A program made the translations under genes and the position numbers. Positions 39,124 to 48,016 of a DNA stretch of 64,000 nt are shown piece by piece. Numbering within the stretch: position 1 is the first letter of the stretch; each line of letters begins with the position of its first letter. The notes under the pieces were generated by a model. That model ran no database searches and was not told where the DNA came from. It was given only the letters and a program-made list of their open reading frames with translations. Source of the DNA: Rhodoplanes sp963712435 (lineage in GTDB: Bacteria; Pseudomonadota; Alphaproteobacteria; Rhizobiales; Xanthobacteraceae); contig CAVQIB010000001.1 in the NCBI GenBank assembly GCA_963712435.1, forward strand, positions 248,001 through 312,000, in the 5' to 3' direction.

Positions 39124-40173
39124 TCACGGATACGCGCGAGATGCTCGGGCCCGATCAAGCGCCAGCTCACCATCGCCCGGCTCTCGCTCGCCCAAGACCT
39201 TGCTGACTGCACGTTTGCTGGCATGCCCAACGAGACCCTGATCGAAGACCGCGCCGCCGGCGGCTTCATCGCCGCCCGATTCGGGCGATCGGAAAGCGTG
39301 GTCGAGGAACGTCACCAAAGCATCAATATGCGGCGCCAACGATTCCCGGAGGTCATGGTCGCCGTCCACAGCCAGGAGTGTCGCTCGCCTCGAAGCCATT
39401 TGCAGCCGCTCCGCGTCGGAAAACGGCACAGTGGAGTCGGCCCGGCCGTGCACCAGCAGCACCGGACAGCGCACCCGCGACAGAGTGTGCAGAGGCGCGA
39501 TGTCGTCGAAGGACACGCCGATCACACGCTGCACGTAGCGCAGCACGTACCACGCCACTGGCTGCGGCACTCGCTTCGCGGCCATGAGCCGGCGCATGAC
39601 GTCACCGGGATGCGCGAAGGCAGACACGCTGATGACGGCGCGCACGTCGTCGAAACGCGAAGCGTGTAACAGCGCGGCGCCTGCGCCCACCGAGTGGCCG
39701 ATGAGCGCAATCCGGTCGCGGTCGACGTCGGGCGCCGCGCGCAGCCAGGCGAGGCCGGCCGCGATATCTTCGGCGAACCGCGGCATGGACGTGAAGGCCT
39801 CGCCGTCGCTCCGCCCATGGCAACGCGCGTCGATCAGCAGGACGGCGAATCCCGCTGAGCGGAGCGGCGCGACGACCGGCGACATCATCGCCGCGTTGGC
39901 CCCCCAACCGTGGATCACGAGCACCGCCGGCATCGGCCGCCGGGCGGCCTCATCCGGCGTCACGAACCAGCCGAACAGGTGTTTGCCGCGAGGCCCCCGG
40001 ATGCGCGTCTCGTTCAAGGAGTTAGGGGGCACGCCGAACGCCCCCGGTTCGGCCGCATGCGGCACGCGAGGCGCTCGCAGGCTGCATCGGATCAGGTAAT
40101 TCGCGAGCGTGACCGCGCCCCAAACGCCCGCGATGGTGGCGGCCGCCGCAATCGTCCATGTTGTGACGTCCAC
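39124..40173 (-). CDS. Alpha/beta hydrolase with N-terminal membrane anchor
   Basis: A serine hydrolase of about 349 residues. A hydrophobic N-terminal helix (WTIAAAATIAGVWGAVTLANYL) precedes the fold; VLVIHGWGANAAMMSPVVAP gives the oxyanion strand, the nucleophile elbow is ALIGHSVGAGAALLHA (GHSVG), the acid is likely in LVHGRADSTVPF and the catalytic His in VDGDHDLRESLAPH. I start at the GTG at 40173 (VDVTTWTIAA), because the open frame upstream has no protein character. The last 50 residues are Asp/Glu/Arg-rich and not family-like. Substrate unknown. Confidence 0.75.
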   Translation of the reverse strand: MDVTTWTIAAAATIAGVWGAVTLANYLIRCSLRAPRVPHAAEPGAFGVPPNSLNETRIRGPRGKHLFGWFVTPDEAARRPMPAVLVIHGWGANAAMMSPVVAPLRSAGFAVLLIDARCHGRSDGEAFTSMPRFAEDIAAGLAWLRAAPDVDRDRIALIGHSVGAGAALLHASRFDDVRAVISVSAFAHPGDVMRRLMAAKRVPQPVAWYVLRYVQRVIGVSFDDIAPLHTLSRVRCPVLLVHGRADSTVPFSDAERLQMASRRATLLAVDGDHDLRESLAPHIDALVTFLDHAFRSPESGGDEAAGGAVFDQGLVGHASKRAVSKVLGEREPGDGELALDRARASRAYP

Positions 40174-40722
40174 GAGGATGATCTCACGATTTGCCTGCCG
40201 GCGACGCTCCGCACGCGGACGCCGGCGCCTGATGTCTGCTTCGAGGGCGCGAAAGGTCGCGGTGCTTGCGCTCCTCTCCTGTTCGACGCCTCCGGCGATG
40301 GTATTGCTATACGGAAGGCGCCAACGTTTGCGTTCGGCCGGCCCAAGCGGACGCGTCCGGACGCGACGTACTCCATGGCGCCGCAGTCCAGCCGCCGCTC
40401 GCCTCGATGGCGAGCGGGGGTAGAGGAGATGCGTGCGGCCTGCATATACGACCAGCCGCGGCGCCTTGCCAGGCTTGACCGCGATTGGAATACGCTTCTG
40501 GAAGATCGAGGCGCGCAATCTGCGCGGATTTTTGCTCCACGCCCTTCTCGCAAGTCCAGTCTGGTCGTACTCGCGGCGGGAGTTCTCGTGGCGATTGGGA
40601 TCATCCTCAGCAAGGGTGCGTCATATTCGAGCGCCCCTTCGATTTTGACCTCGGTCAATGCGAGAAGGCGCTTCTCCCCGACCAACTATCCACGCAGTCT
40701 GAAATTGCAGGAGACCAAGACA

Positions 40723-41115
40723 ATGAAGAATCTCAGCGCAATTCTGCAGGCGTTTCGGCGTGATCTACCCGACTCCAGCTTGACCGCTCGCGCGATCGAT
40801 CGCGGCGCTTTGCTTGAGGAAATCTCGCAAGTCGCCGCTATGGAACGGGTGCATCAGTTGGCCGCCATCCTGTTCGAGGTCGAGCAGGAGAAGGCACAGC
40901 CAAGTCCCGACCGGGAAATCAACCTGGAAACTTTTATCAACAGCCAAATCCTTCAACTACGGACCAAGCTGCCCGACGGGAGCAAGACGGCGAAGGCGAT
41001 CGACGGTGGCGCGACCTGGGCAGAGATTTCCAAGTCGGCCCAGGAAGAGGGGCTGAGCAATATGGCTGCAATGCTGTTTGAGGCCGAACAAGAAAAGGCA
41101 CGAGACCCTGTCTGA
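40723..41115 (+). CDS. Small hypothetical protein with two internal repeats
   Basis: A 130-residue soluble protein with a GGAG ribosome-binding site before the ATG. It consists of two copies of a 51-residue helical unit, residues 8-58 and 76-126: RRDLPDSSLTARAIDRGALL and RTKLPDGSKTAKAIDGGATW, both with a later EIS and an ending AxLFExEQEKA. The units are joined by an acidic linker. I do not recognise the family. The 550 bases upstream, back to the hydrolase start, show no supported gene. Confidence 0.6.
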   Translation: MKNLSAILQAFRRDLPDSSLTARAIDRGALLEEISQVAAMERVHQLAAILFEVEQEKAQPSPDREINLETFINSQILQLRTKLPDGSKTAKAIDGGATWAEISKSAQEEGLSNMAAMLFEAEQEKARDPV

Positions 41116-41401
41116 CGTTTGTTTCCGTATGCGCCTGTCCGGCAGCCGGTGGGCGGCCGTGGTGAAGCACGAGGGGAGAATCGGTCACCGAGCTTGAGGG
41201 GCCTGCTTATGCCCCATTTTGCGAGCCGACGCCGCGCACCGTCGGCTCGCGAAAAAAACGGCGAACTCGGCGCGCAGCGGGCGCCAAAGTATCGCCGGTT
41301 CCAACCCGGCGGCGAAAATGAACGCTTGGTCTCAGCGGCTCGCGAATCCTAAGGCGGTTTCCGATTGGGTTGAATCAGTTCCCGCTTGTCGCCGCGAAAG
41401 C

Positions 41402-41465
41402 GTCGCGAAAGCGGGCGATCCAGAAAACCCAAGAAAGCTTAGATTCCCGCTTGCGCGGGAATGAG
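41402..41465. repeat. Degenerate REP element
   Basis: The stretch carries GCGAAAGCGGGCGATCCAG, related to the left half of the elements at 29525 and 38995, followed by the hairpin GATTCCCGCTTGCGCGGGAAT, which also occurs reversed at 12146-12172. It lies in the 520-base gap before the YeiH-type gene, where nothing else is evident. Confidence 0.6.
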
Positions 41466-41639
41466 CGGATAAAGTCAACTTGATCGGATTTGTGCTAGGG
41501 CCTCCGTCGAGCTGTTCGTCGGCATGGTCGAGCAGACTGGACGGTTCGAGAGACCGCATCGATCGAAACGACAGAATCAATTCGTTGGATTGATGAAGGC
41601 TCAGCCGCCATCATCGGGGTGTCGAGTTGGAGGACCCCG

Positions 41640-42710
41640 ATGTCTGACACAGCCCTTACGACCCTGCGCGCGACCGGCCTCTACGCCTACAGCCACGGAC
41701 GGCTCGTTGCGCAGTTCGGGTGGCTTCGTGTCTTTCCGGGCCTGTTCCTCGCCTGCGCCATCGCCTTGATCGCCTACGCCGTGCGCAGCCTGCCCGGCGT
41801 CGATATGCTGAGCCCTCTCATTATCGCGATCGTGCTGGGGATGGCGTTTCACAACACTGTCGGCACGCCCGCGCGCGCCAAATCCGGCGTCGCGTTCAGC
41901 ATGCGGCGCGTGTTGCGCGCGGCGATCGTTCTGCTTGGGCTCCAGCTCACGACCCAGCAAATCCTCGAGGTCGGGGGAGTGGGCGTCGCCATCATCGTTG
42001 CGACATTGGCAGCGAGCTTTGTCGCGACCAAAACGGTTGGTCGGCTGTTAGGCGTCGAGCCGAAGCTCGCCGAACTGATCGCGGCCGGAACTTCTGTTTG
42101 CGGAGCCTCGGCCGTTATCGCGACCAACACCGTGACCGACGGCAAGGACGAAGACGTCGCCTATGCGGTCGCCTGCGTCACGCTATTCGGCACGATATCC
42201 ATGGTCCTCTACCCGGCGCTCGGCGCGGCGCTGCGGCTTGACCCGCACGCGTACGGACTTTGGGCCGGCGCATCGATCCACGAAGTCGCTCAGGTCGTCG
42301 GCGCCGCTTTCCAGCATGGTCAAGAAGCAGGCGAGTTCGGCACGATTTCGAAGCTCAGCCGCGTCATGCTGCTAGCGCCCTTGGTGTTCATGCTCGGATG
42401 GACGGCCACGCGCCGCGGCGGCGCCGCAGCCGACCCGGCGCAGGCGCGCAAAGGCCCGCAAACGCCCTGGTTCGTGCTTGGCTTCATCGCGCTAATCGGA
42501 CTGAACAGCCTCGGCGCGATCTCGCCCGGCGTGAAGCAGGCGCTCGTCCCCGCTACGATCTTCATGCTGACCGTCTCGCTCGCGGCGCTGGGGCTCGAAA
42601 CGGACATCCGCAAGCTCAGAGCGAAAGGATTGCGGCCGCTGTTGCTCGGCGCGGTGGCCAGCCTGTTCATCTCCGCCTTCAGTCTTGCGCTGATCATGCT
42701 CGCGGCGTGA
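41640..42710 (+). CDS. YeiH-type putative sulfate/sulfite export membrane protein
   Basis: A 356-residue integral membrane protein with about ten helices of the UPF0324/YeiH (PSE) family, proposed to export sulfate or related sulfur compounds. Family features are LSPLIIAIVLGMAFHNTVGT, KSGVAFSMRRVLRAAIVLLG, the motif AAGTSVCGASAVIATNTV and GLWAGASIHEVAQVVGAAFQ. The ATG at 41640 follows a GGAGG site. The next gene is a LysR regulator starting 10 bases downstream. Its position near the dsr operon suggests removal of sulfite or taurine-derived sulfur products; this is inference. Confidence 0.82.
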   Translation: MSDTALTTLRATGLYAYSHGRLVAQFGWLRVFPGLFLACAIALIAYAVRSLPGVDMLSPLIIAIVLGMAFHNTVGTPARAKSGVAFSMRRVLRAAIVLLGLQLTTQQILEVGGVGVAIIVATLAASFVATKTVGRLLGVEPKLAELIAAGTSVCGASAVIATNTVTDGKDEDVAYAVACVTLFGTISMVLYPALGAALRLDPHAYGLWAGASIHEVAQVVGAAFQHGQEAGEFGTISKLSRVMLLAPLVFMLGWTATRRGGAAADPAQARKGPQTPWFVLGFIALIGLNSLGAISPGVKQALVPATIFMLTVSLAALGLETDIRKLRAKGLRPLLLGAVASLFISAFSLALIMLAA

Positions 42711-42719
42711 AAATGCGGC

Positions 42720-43602
42720 ATGACGCTCGAGCAACTCAAAGTCTTCGTCGCGGTCGCCGACCGCCTGCACGTGACCCAGGCGGCGGCGGCGCTGAACATG
42801 ACACAGTCGGCCGCGAGCGCATCCGTACAGGCCTTGGAAGCGCGAACTCGGCGCGCAACTGTTCAATCGGGTCGGCCGCCGGATCGAGTTGACTGAAGCC
42901 GGGCAGGTGCTGCTGCCCGAGGCGAAAGCGATCCTCAAGCAGACCGACCGGGCGGAGCGGGCGCTCGCGGAGCTGCGAGGGCTCGACCGCGGCCGCCTCC
43001 TGGTTTGGGCGAGCCAGACCATATCGGGATATTGGCTCCCGCGTTTTATCGCGCGATTTCGTGAGAGACATCCAGGAATCGCGGTAACGCTCACGATCGA
43101 AAACACGGCCGAGGTCGCGCGAGCCGTGGCCGAAGGCGACGCCGATCTCGGTTTTGTCGAGGGCGACGTCGAAGATCCCCTATTGGTCCATACCCGCGTG
43201 GACACCGATCAGCTCGTTCTAGTCGTCAGCCCCAAGTCAAACCAGGCCGGTTGTAACCCGATAAGTCCACGCGACCTGGTTCACTTGCCGTGGGTGTTGC
43301 GCGAGCGCGGCTCCGGCACGCGGCAGGTCTTCGAGGACGCGGTGCGTGCGCTCGGCATCGATCCGCACGATCTCGCCGTATCTCTCGAGCTTCCATCGAA
43401 CGAGGCGGTGCGCAGCGCGGTGGAGGCCGGCGCGGGCGCCACCGTGATTTCGCGGCTTGTCGCCGCCGGGGGGCTTGCGGCCGGAACGCTCGTCGCGCTG
43501 CCGCTCCGGTTTCCCGAGCGCACCTTCGCCGCATTGCGACACGCGGAGCGTCATTGGGCGCGGGCCGCGGCGGCGTTCATGGACTTGATCACAAAACGCT
43601 GA
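42720..43602 (+). CDS. LysR-family regulator (one frame break)
   Basis: A CysB/YeiE-like LysR regulator. The helix-turn-helix begins MTLEQLKVFVAVADRLHVTQ and continues AAAALNMTQSAASASVQALE; a one-base shift near 42836 leads into ELGAQLFNRVGRRIELTEAG and the effector domain (GRLLVWASQTISGYWLPRFI, GTRQVFEDAV, LPSNEAVRSAVEAGAGATVI). It follows the YeiH-type gene by nine bases on the same strand, as in the E. coli yeiH-yeiE neighbourhood, and probably controls it. Confidence 0.82.
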
Positions 43603-43976
43603 TCTCCACTGCATCGGCGAACAACAAAGCCACGCGCGCATCGAGGATCGGCAGACGCTATTCAGATCGCTTTGCGATACTCAGAGCGCTTTGAAACGCG
43701 TGAATGCCTCCGGAACAACAGCTCCAGCCGATAAGTCGCGAGCGAGAGCCCGCCAGTCCCCATCGCCATCGCCAAGAAGCTGATCGACTTGCGTCGGACC
43801 GTATTCGCAGGCGACGCCGCGGGCGACGGGGCGAACAATTCGGCGGCCACGGCTCTTGTAAAAAGTGAGCGAAGATGTGAAATTCATCGAACTTCAGTAT
43901 GGCGCGTATCGACAACACCCCCAATCTGCACCAAGTCGATCCGGGTAGACTGACGTAAAAATAACGATAAGCGATC

Positions 43977-44336
43977 GTGAAAAAGCACAAGCCACCTGAA
44001 ATCGACGCGCAGCGGGCGGCCACCCTCTTGAAGGCTCTGGCCAATGAGCACCGGCTAATGATCCTGTGCGAATTGCTGGACGGCGAACGATGCGTCAACG
44101 AGCTGGAGAAGGTCGTCGGGCTTTCGCAATCGGCTCTCTCGCAACATCTCGCGCTGTTGCGTCGGGACGCTTTGGTTCAGACACGCCGCGATGGCAAGAC
44201 GATCTGCTACTCGCTCAAAGGGCGAAAAACGCCGGTCGTGCTCGAGATGCTCTATCGCATGTTCTCTGCCGATATTGACAAGTCCGACGGGATCGAGTTC
44301 CGCAAACGGCGCGGCGAGCGCCGCGTCAACGGCTGA
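43977..44336 (+). CDS. ArsR/SmtB-family regulator next to sulfur genes
   Basis: A 119-residue winged-helix repressor of the BigR/SqrR type: ATLLKALANEHRLMILCELL, DGERCVNELEKVVGLSQSAL, SQHLALLRRDALVQTRRDGK, TICYSLKG. Persulfide-sensing relatives use two Cys, one near GERxV and one in a C-terminal LFC. Here Cys39 is in place but the second position reads MFS; other Cys are at 31 and 77. It is convergent with the dsr-operon tail and could be its sulfide-responsive repressor. The 374 bases upstream contain no gene I can support. Confidence 0.82.
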   Translation: MKKHKPPEIDAQRAATLLKALANEHRLMILCELLDGERCVNELEKVVGLSQSALSQHLALLRRDALVQTRRDGKTICYSLKGRKTPVVLEMLYRMFSADIDKSDGIEFRKRRGERRVNG

Positions 44337-44454
44337 AGCCGGCCCGCTCGCCTCCGGCTGCCGATCCCTCGGTCGGGCGAGCGCGCATGGTCGCCGGATT
44401 GCACGATCGCCGGCGCGCAATCTCGGCGACGAATTCCCCAAGCCGCCTTCGCCG

Positions 44455-45012
44455 CTATTCGCGCAAGCCCGCCTCGGAAAGCCCATGGCCGTTCGGGCCC
44501 TCCATGCGCTGCCGCATGGCGTTGCCGAAGGCGAGCAGGAGGTTCATCGTTCGCACGCTGTCCGGTTCGAGCAGGCGGCGCATGACGCCGAACAGCGACT
44601 TCGGTCCGTCAGGGGCGTCGGAGCGTCGCACCGCTTCATAGAGCGACATTTCGGTATTGCGGGCGAGTTCGGCGATTTCCCGCGTGGCGAGGTTGTTCAC
44701 CATCGTCTCAAGCAGGTGATAGAGGCGCTCGATCATGTCGTCCGTCACCGCCGCGCGCGCCGCCTGCATCACCGCGACCGCCTCGAACACGGTGTCGAGC
44801 GCGCCGGTGGTGTGCAGCGTGGTGAGCCCGTCGATCAGCCGGTGCAAGGCGGCGCGGGTGTCCGGATCGTTGACGCGGTCGAGAACCTCGAGGCCGGTCG
44901 ACAGCGTCGTCGCAAGCCGCTCGACCATCCCATCGGTGAGCGCGGCCGCCGCCGCGTCACCGATGCCTTCAATGGCCGAAAACGGCGGCAAGTCCCTGAC
45001 AAGGGTGTCCAT
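44455..45012 (-). CDS. DUF1641 protein, partner of the SQR-like flavoprotein
   Basis: A 185-residue helical protein of the DUF1641 family, which often sits beside SQR/FccB-like flavoproteins or formate-dehydrogenase-like genes. The core is LHRLIDGLTTLHTTGALDTV, MVNNLATREIAELARNTEMS and DGPKSLFGVMRRLLEPDSVR, RTMNLLLAFGNAMRQRME. The ATG at 45012 has a GGGGAG site seven bases ahead and is preferred over a TTG five codons upstream. It is the last gene of the dsr operon strand and lies 18 bases after sqr. Its biochemical role is unknown. Confidence 0.75.
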   Translation of the reverse strand: MDTLVRDLPPFSAIEGIGDAAAAALTDGMVERLATTLSTGLEVLDRVNDPDTRAALHRLIDGLTTLHTTGALDTVFEAVAVMQAARAAVTDDMIERLYHLLETMVNNLATREIAELARNTEMSLYEAVRRSDAPDGPKSLFGVMRRLLEPDSVRTMNLLLAFGNAMRQRMEGPNGHGLSEAGLRE

Positions 45013-45030
45013 GAAGTCGCTCCCCAATTG

Positions 45031-46171
45031 CTAGAGGAGCCCGCCGGCCGACAGCCAGTACATCCGATTGTAGGCGAGCTTCGCCCAATGGACCATCTGC
45101 GACGGCGGGGTGGGCTTCGGCGGCGTCTGGTAATTGAACCAGATATAGGTGCCCGTGTTCATCCCGGTCTCGATGAAGCAGAACACCTTGCCGTCGTATT
45201 CGCGCAGCCAGCGTCCTTCCTGCACCATCAGGGTCAGGTTCTCGATGACGGTGTCGGCCTGGAAATGCGCGGTCGAGCCGGCCTTCGAAATCGGGATGTT
45301 GGTGGTGTCGCCAACGACGAAAACGTTGTTCGAGCCTTCCCGCAGCAGCGTCTTCGGATTGGTGGGAACCCATCCCGCTTTGCCCAGCCCTAAGTCCTCG
45401 ATGACCTGCGCGCCGCGATGCGGCGGGATGGTGATCAGCAGATCATAGTCGAGCGTGTCGCCTTCCTCCGACGAGATCGTCTTCTTCACGGGATCGACTT
45501 CTTTGGTGTTGAAGAAGGTGACGGACTTGATGCTGCGTCGTTCGAACTCAGGCAGGGCCCAGTGCGCCACCGGCTCCAGCCCGTGCAGCCGCCCGATCGG
45601 GTAGGTGTACGTGATCTCGAACTTCTCGGCGAACCCGCGCTGCTTCAGATGCTCGTCGAGCATCAGCGTGATTTCCAGCGGCGCGACCGGGCATTTGTGC
45701 GGGACATTGACGTTGACGACGATCTTGCCGCCCTCAAACAAGTCGATCGCGTCGCGCAGCTTGCGGGCCGCCTCAAGCTCGTAGAACTGGTGCGCGCCCT
45801 CCGCGAGGCCGGGGATCATCTCCGGCGCGATGTGGGACCCAGTCGCGATGACGAGGAAGTCGTACTCATACGACTTGCCCGAACTCGCCCCGCACGACGT
45901 TCTTGTCGACATCGATGTGTTTGGCGGGGTCGAGGACGAAATTGATCCTGCGGTCGAGGATCGACCGCTCGTCGCGGCAGAGTTCGGTTTCACGCGCGCG
46001 ACCGAACGGTACGTAGAGAAGCCCGGGCTGGTATAGATGTTTCGGCGTGGTGCCGAGCACGGTGATGCTGGCATTGCCGTTCCGCATTTCGTCGGACAGC
46101 TTGCGGGCCAGCCCGTTGGCGACGATGGTGCCGCCCATTCCGCTTCCCAGAATGAGTATTCTCGCTCGCAT
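45031..46171 (-). CDS. Sulfide:quinone-oxidoreductase-like FAD protein (one frame break)
   Basis: A flavoprotein of the SQR/FccB family that would oxidise sulfide or a persulfide and reduce quinone. The FAD motif is ILILGSGMGGTIVANGLARK, with YEYDFLVIATGSHIAPEMIP, the active Cys region VNVPHKCPVAPLEITLMLDE, NVFVVGDTTNIPISKAGSTA (second FAD-binding motif) and VFCFIETGMNTGTYIWFNYQ near the end. The C-terminal tail has AKLAYNRMYWLSAG, a possible membrane-contact helix. A frame break lies near 45885 (NVVRGEFG then KSYEYDFLV). The start MRARILILGSG is taken at 46171. It follows tusA and precedes DUF1641. Confidence 0.82.
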
Positions 46172-46270
46172 GGTGGTCTCCTGTTCGTTTCCTCTTGCGT
46201 TCGCGCGTTTGCTGTCGCGCGCCTGTTTCTTGGGGCCGTCCCTGCGGACGCCTGTCGTTCCGGACACTCT

Positions 46271-46501
46271 TCACTTCATTTTCTTGACGATGATCGACCA
46301 GTAATCCCCCCGCTGCTCGTTCGAGACGAGCTGATGTCCGACCTTTTTCGTCCAGGCGGGAATGTCGTTCGCCGAGCCCTTGTCGCGCGACAAGACCTCC
46401 ACCTCGTCGCCGACCGTGTGCTGCTTGAGAGCGGCGATCAGCTCCATCATCGGACCGGGACAGAAGCTGCTGCGTGCATCGATGGTCGTGCGTTTGGACA
46501 T
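46271..46501 (-). CDS. tusA: TusA-family sulfur carrier protein
   Basis: A 76-residue TusA/SirA-like protein that carries sulfur as a persulfide on the Cys of CPGP (DARSSFCPGPMMELIAALKQ, Cys14). The rest is typical: VEVLSRDKGSANDIPAWTKKVG. In sulfur oxidisers TusA receives sulfur and passes it to DsrE and so to DsrC. It starts right after the dsrN stop and lies 99 bases before sqr. Confidence 0.9.
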   Translation of the reverse strand: MSKRTTIDARSSFCPGPMMELIAALKQHTVGDEVEVLSRDKGSANDIPAWTKKVGHQLVSNEQRGDYWSIIVKKMK

Positions 46502-48001
46502 TTAGAACGGGCCTCCAGCGGGGAGTGGCGAGGACGATGCGGAGCGGAAAGCGTAGGCTTTATCGGGTGCGCCGCGGCTCGCGCTTTCCTTTGAACTTGT
46601 CACGATGGGAATGGCGGCTCGGGTCGCCGCGCAACGGCGCATGAAGGTGGCGAAGCGCGCCGGCCAGGGGTCGGCGCCGACGCCCCGCTGATGGCTGAAC
46701 GAAGCCAGCGTGTTGGCGGTCACGATCCCGTCATAGCCGTGAGCGACGCCCTGGCCCCGAACCACGCGGTAGGCGAAGCGCGTAGCGGGAGCGAGGTTCT
46801 CGATCGCCGCGTAGTGGAATTCGTGGGCTGCGATATGTCCCGCGCGGCCCGCCAGCGATGGCCAGGGCGTGTGCGCGGTCTCTTGCAGCACCACATAGCC
46901 CTTCCCTTGCGGGCGCCCGTGCATCTTCGCATCCGCTTCGATGGCCCCGACCATCGTGCAACGCCGGTTCTGCCAGGCGATGCTGCGCGACAGGTACATC
47001 ATCCCGCCGCACTCGGCGTAGACCGGCAAGCCCGCCGCGACTGCGGCGCGGATCTCGGAGCGGAGCTGGTAGTTCGCCTGGAGGCCCTCCATGTGCATCT
47101 CCGGGAAGCCGCCGCCGATGAACAGCCCGTCGAGCTTTGGCGGCAGCCGGCGGTCATTGAGCGTGTCGAACGGGATCACGTCGAAGCCGCAGGCGGCGAA
47201 GCAATCCAGGTCGTCCGGATAATAGAAGCCGAACGCCTCATCACAGGCGACGCCAACGCGACGCCGCGGTCCGTCGACGCGCTGCGGGCCAAAGTGTGCA
47301 TGCACGTTACGCATGCGCGGCGCATCGCGCGCGATCGCCAGCAGCCGGTCGACGTCCACCTGGGAGGCGACTTTTGCGCCGATCGCGGCGATCTTCGCGC
47401 GGGCCTCCCGCGTCTCATTGACCGGAATGAGGCCAAGATGCCGCTCGGTGACTTCCATCTCCGGCGAGCGATGGATGGCTCCCAAGACGGGCACGTCGGT
47501 GTAGCCCTCGACCGCGCTCCGCAGCTTCGCCTCATGCCGCGCGCCGGCGACTTTGTTGAGGATCACGCCGGCGATCGCGATGCCCGGATCGAAGGTCCGG
47601 TAGCCGATCAGCAGGGGGGCGATGCCCCTCGTCATTCCTTGCGCGTCCACGACGAGAACGACCGGCGCTTTGAGCAGGCGCGAAAGCGCCGCGCCGAAGT
47701 CGCGGCCGTCGGTGGAGACGCCGTCGAACAGGCCCTTGTTCCCCTCGACGATGCAGATGTCGGCGGATTGCGCGTGCTCGCCATAAAGCGCGAGGATTTC
47801 AGGCTCGCTCATCGTGTGACGATCGAGATTGCGGCAGGGCCGGCCCGCCGCGGCAGTCAGCCACAACGGATCGATGTAGTCCGGACCTTTCTTGAACGGC
47901 TGCACTTCGAGGCCGCGCGCCCTCAACGCCGCGCATAGTCCAATCGACGCCGTGGTCTTGCCGGAGGACTTGTGCGCCGCTGAGATGAACAAACGCGCCA
48001 T
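46502..48001 (-). CDS. dsrN: DsrN, siroheme amidating CbiA-like synthase
   Basis: A 499-residue glutamine-dependent ATPase of the cobyrinate a,c-diamide synthase family; in dsr operons it converts siroheme to siroamide, the DsrAB cofactor. The P-loop is FISAAHKSSGKTTASIGLCA, then KKGPDYIDPLWL, VEGNKGLFDGVSTDGRDFGA; the class I amidotransferase half has LFIGGGFPEMHMEGLQANY, the Cys nucleophile in YAECGGMMYLSRSI and the His in HIAAHEFHYAAIE. The C-terminal 30 residues look unrelated to the family. It starts 15 bases after dsrP. CobB for cobalamin is the alternative, less likely here. Confidence 0.88.
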   Translation of the reverse strand: MARLFISAAHKSSGKTTASIGLCAALRARGLEVQPFKKGPDYIDPLWLTAAAGRPCRNLDRHTMSEPEILALYGEHAQSADICIVEGNKGLFDGVSTDGRDFGAALSRLLKAPVVLVVDAQGMTRGIAPLLIGYRTFDPGIAIAGVILNKVAGARHEAKLRSAVEGYTDVPVLGAIHRSPEMEVTERHLGLIPVNETREARAKIAAIGAKVASQVDVDRLLAIARDAPRMRNVHAHFGPQRVDGPRRRVGVACDEAFGFYYPDDLDCFAACGFDVIPFDTLNDRRLPPKLDGLFIGGGFPEMHMEGLQANYQLRSEIRAAVAAGLPVYAECGGMMYLSRSIAWQNRRCTMVGAIEADAKMHGRPQGKGYVVLQETAHTPWPSLAGRAGHIAAHEFHYAAIENLAPATRFAYRVVRGQGVAHGYDGIVTANTLASFSHQRGVGADPWPARFATFMRRCAATRAAIPIVTSSKESASRGAPDKAYAFRSASSSPLPAGGPF

Positions 48002-48016
48002 TGCTTCAATCCTTGG

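Noticed and set aside
46502..48001. Cobyrinate a,c-diamide synthase for cobalamin synthesis
   Set aside because: Placement inside the dsr operon directly after dsrP points to DsrN; the family is the same, so context decides.
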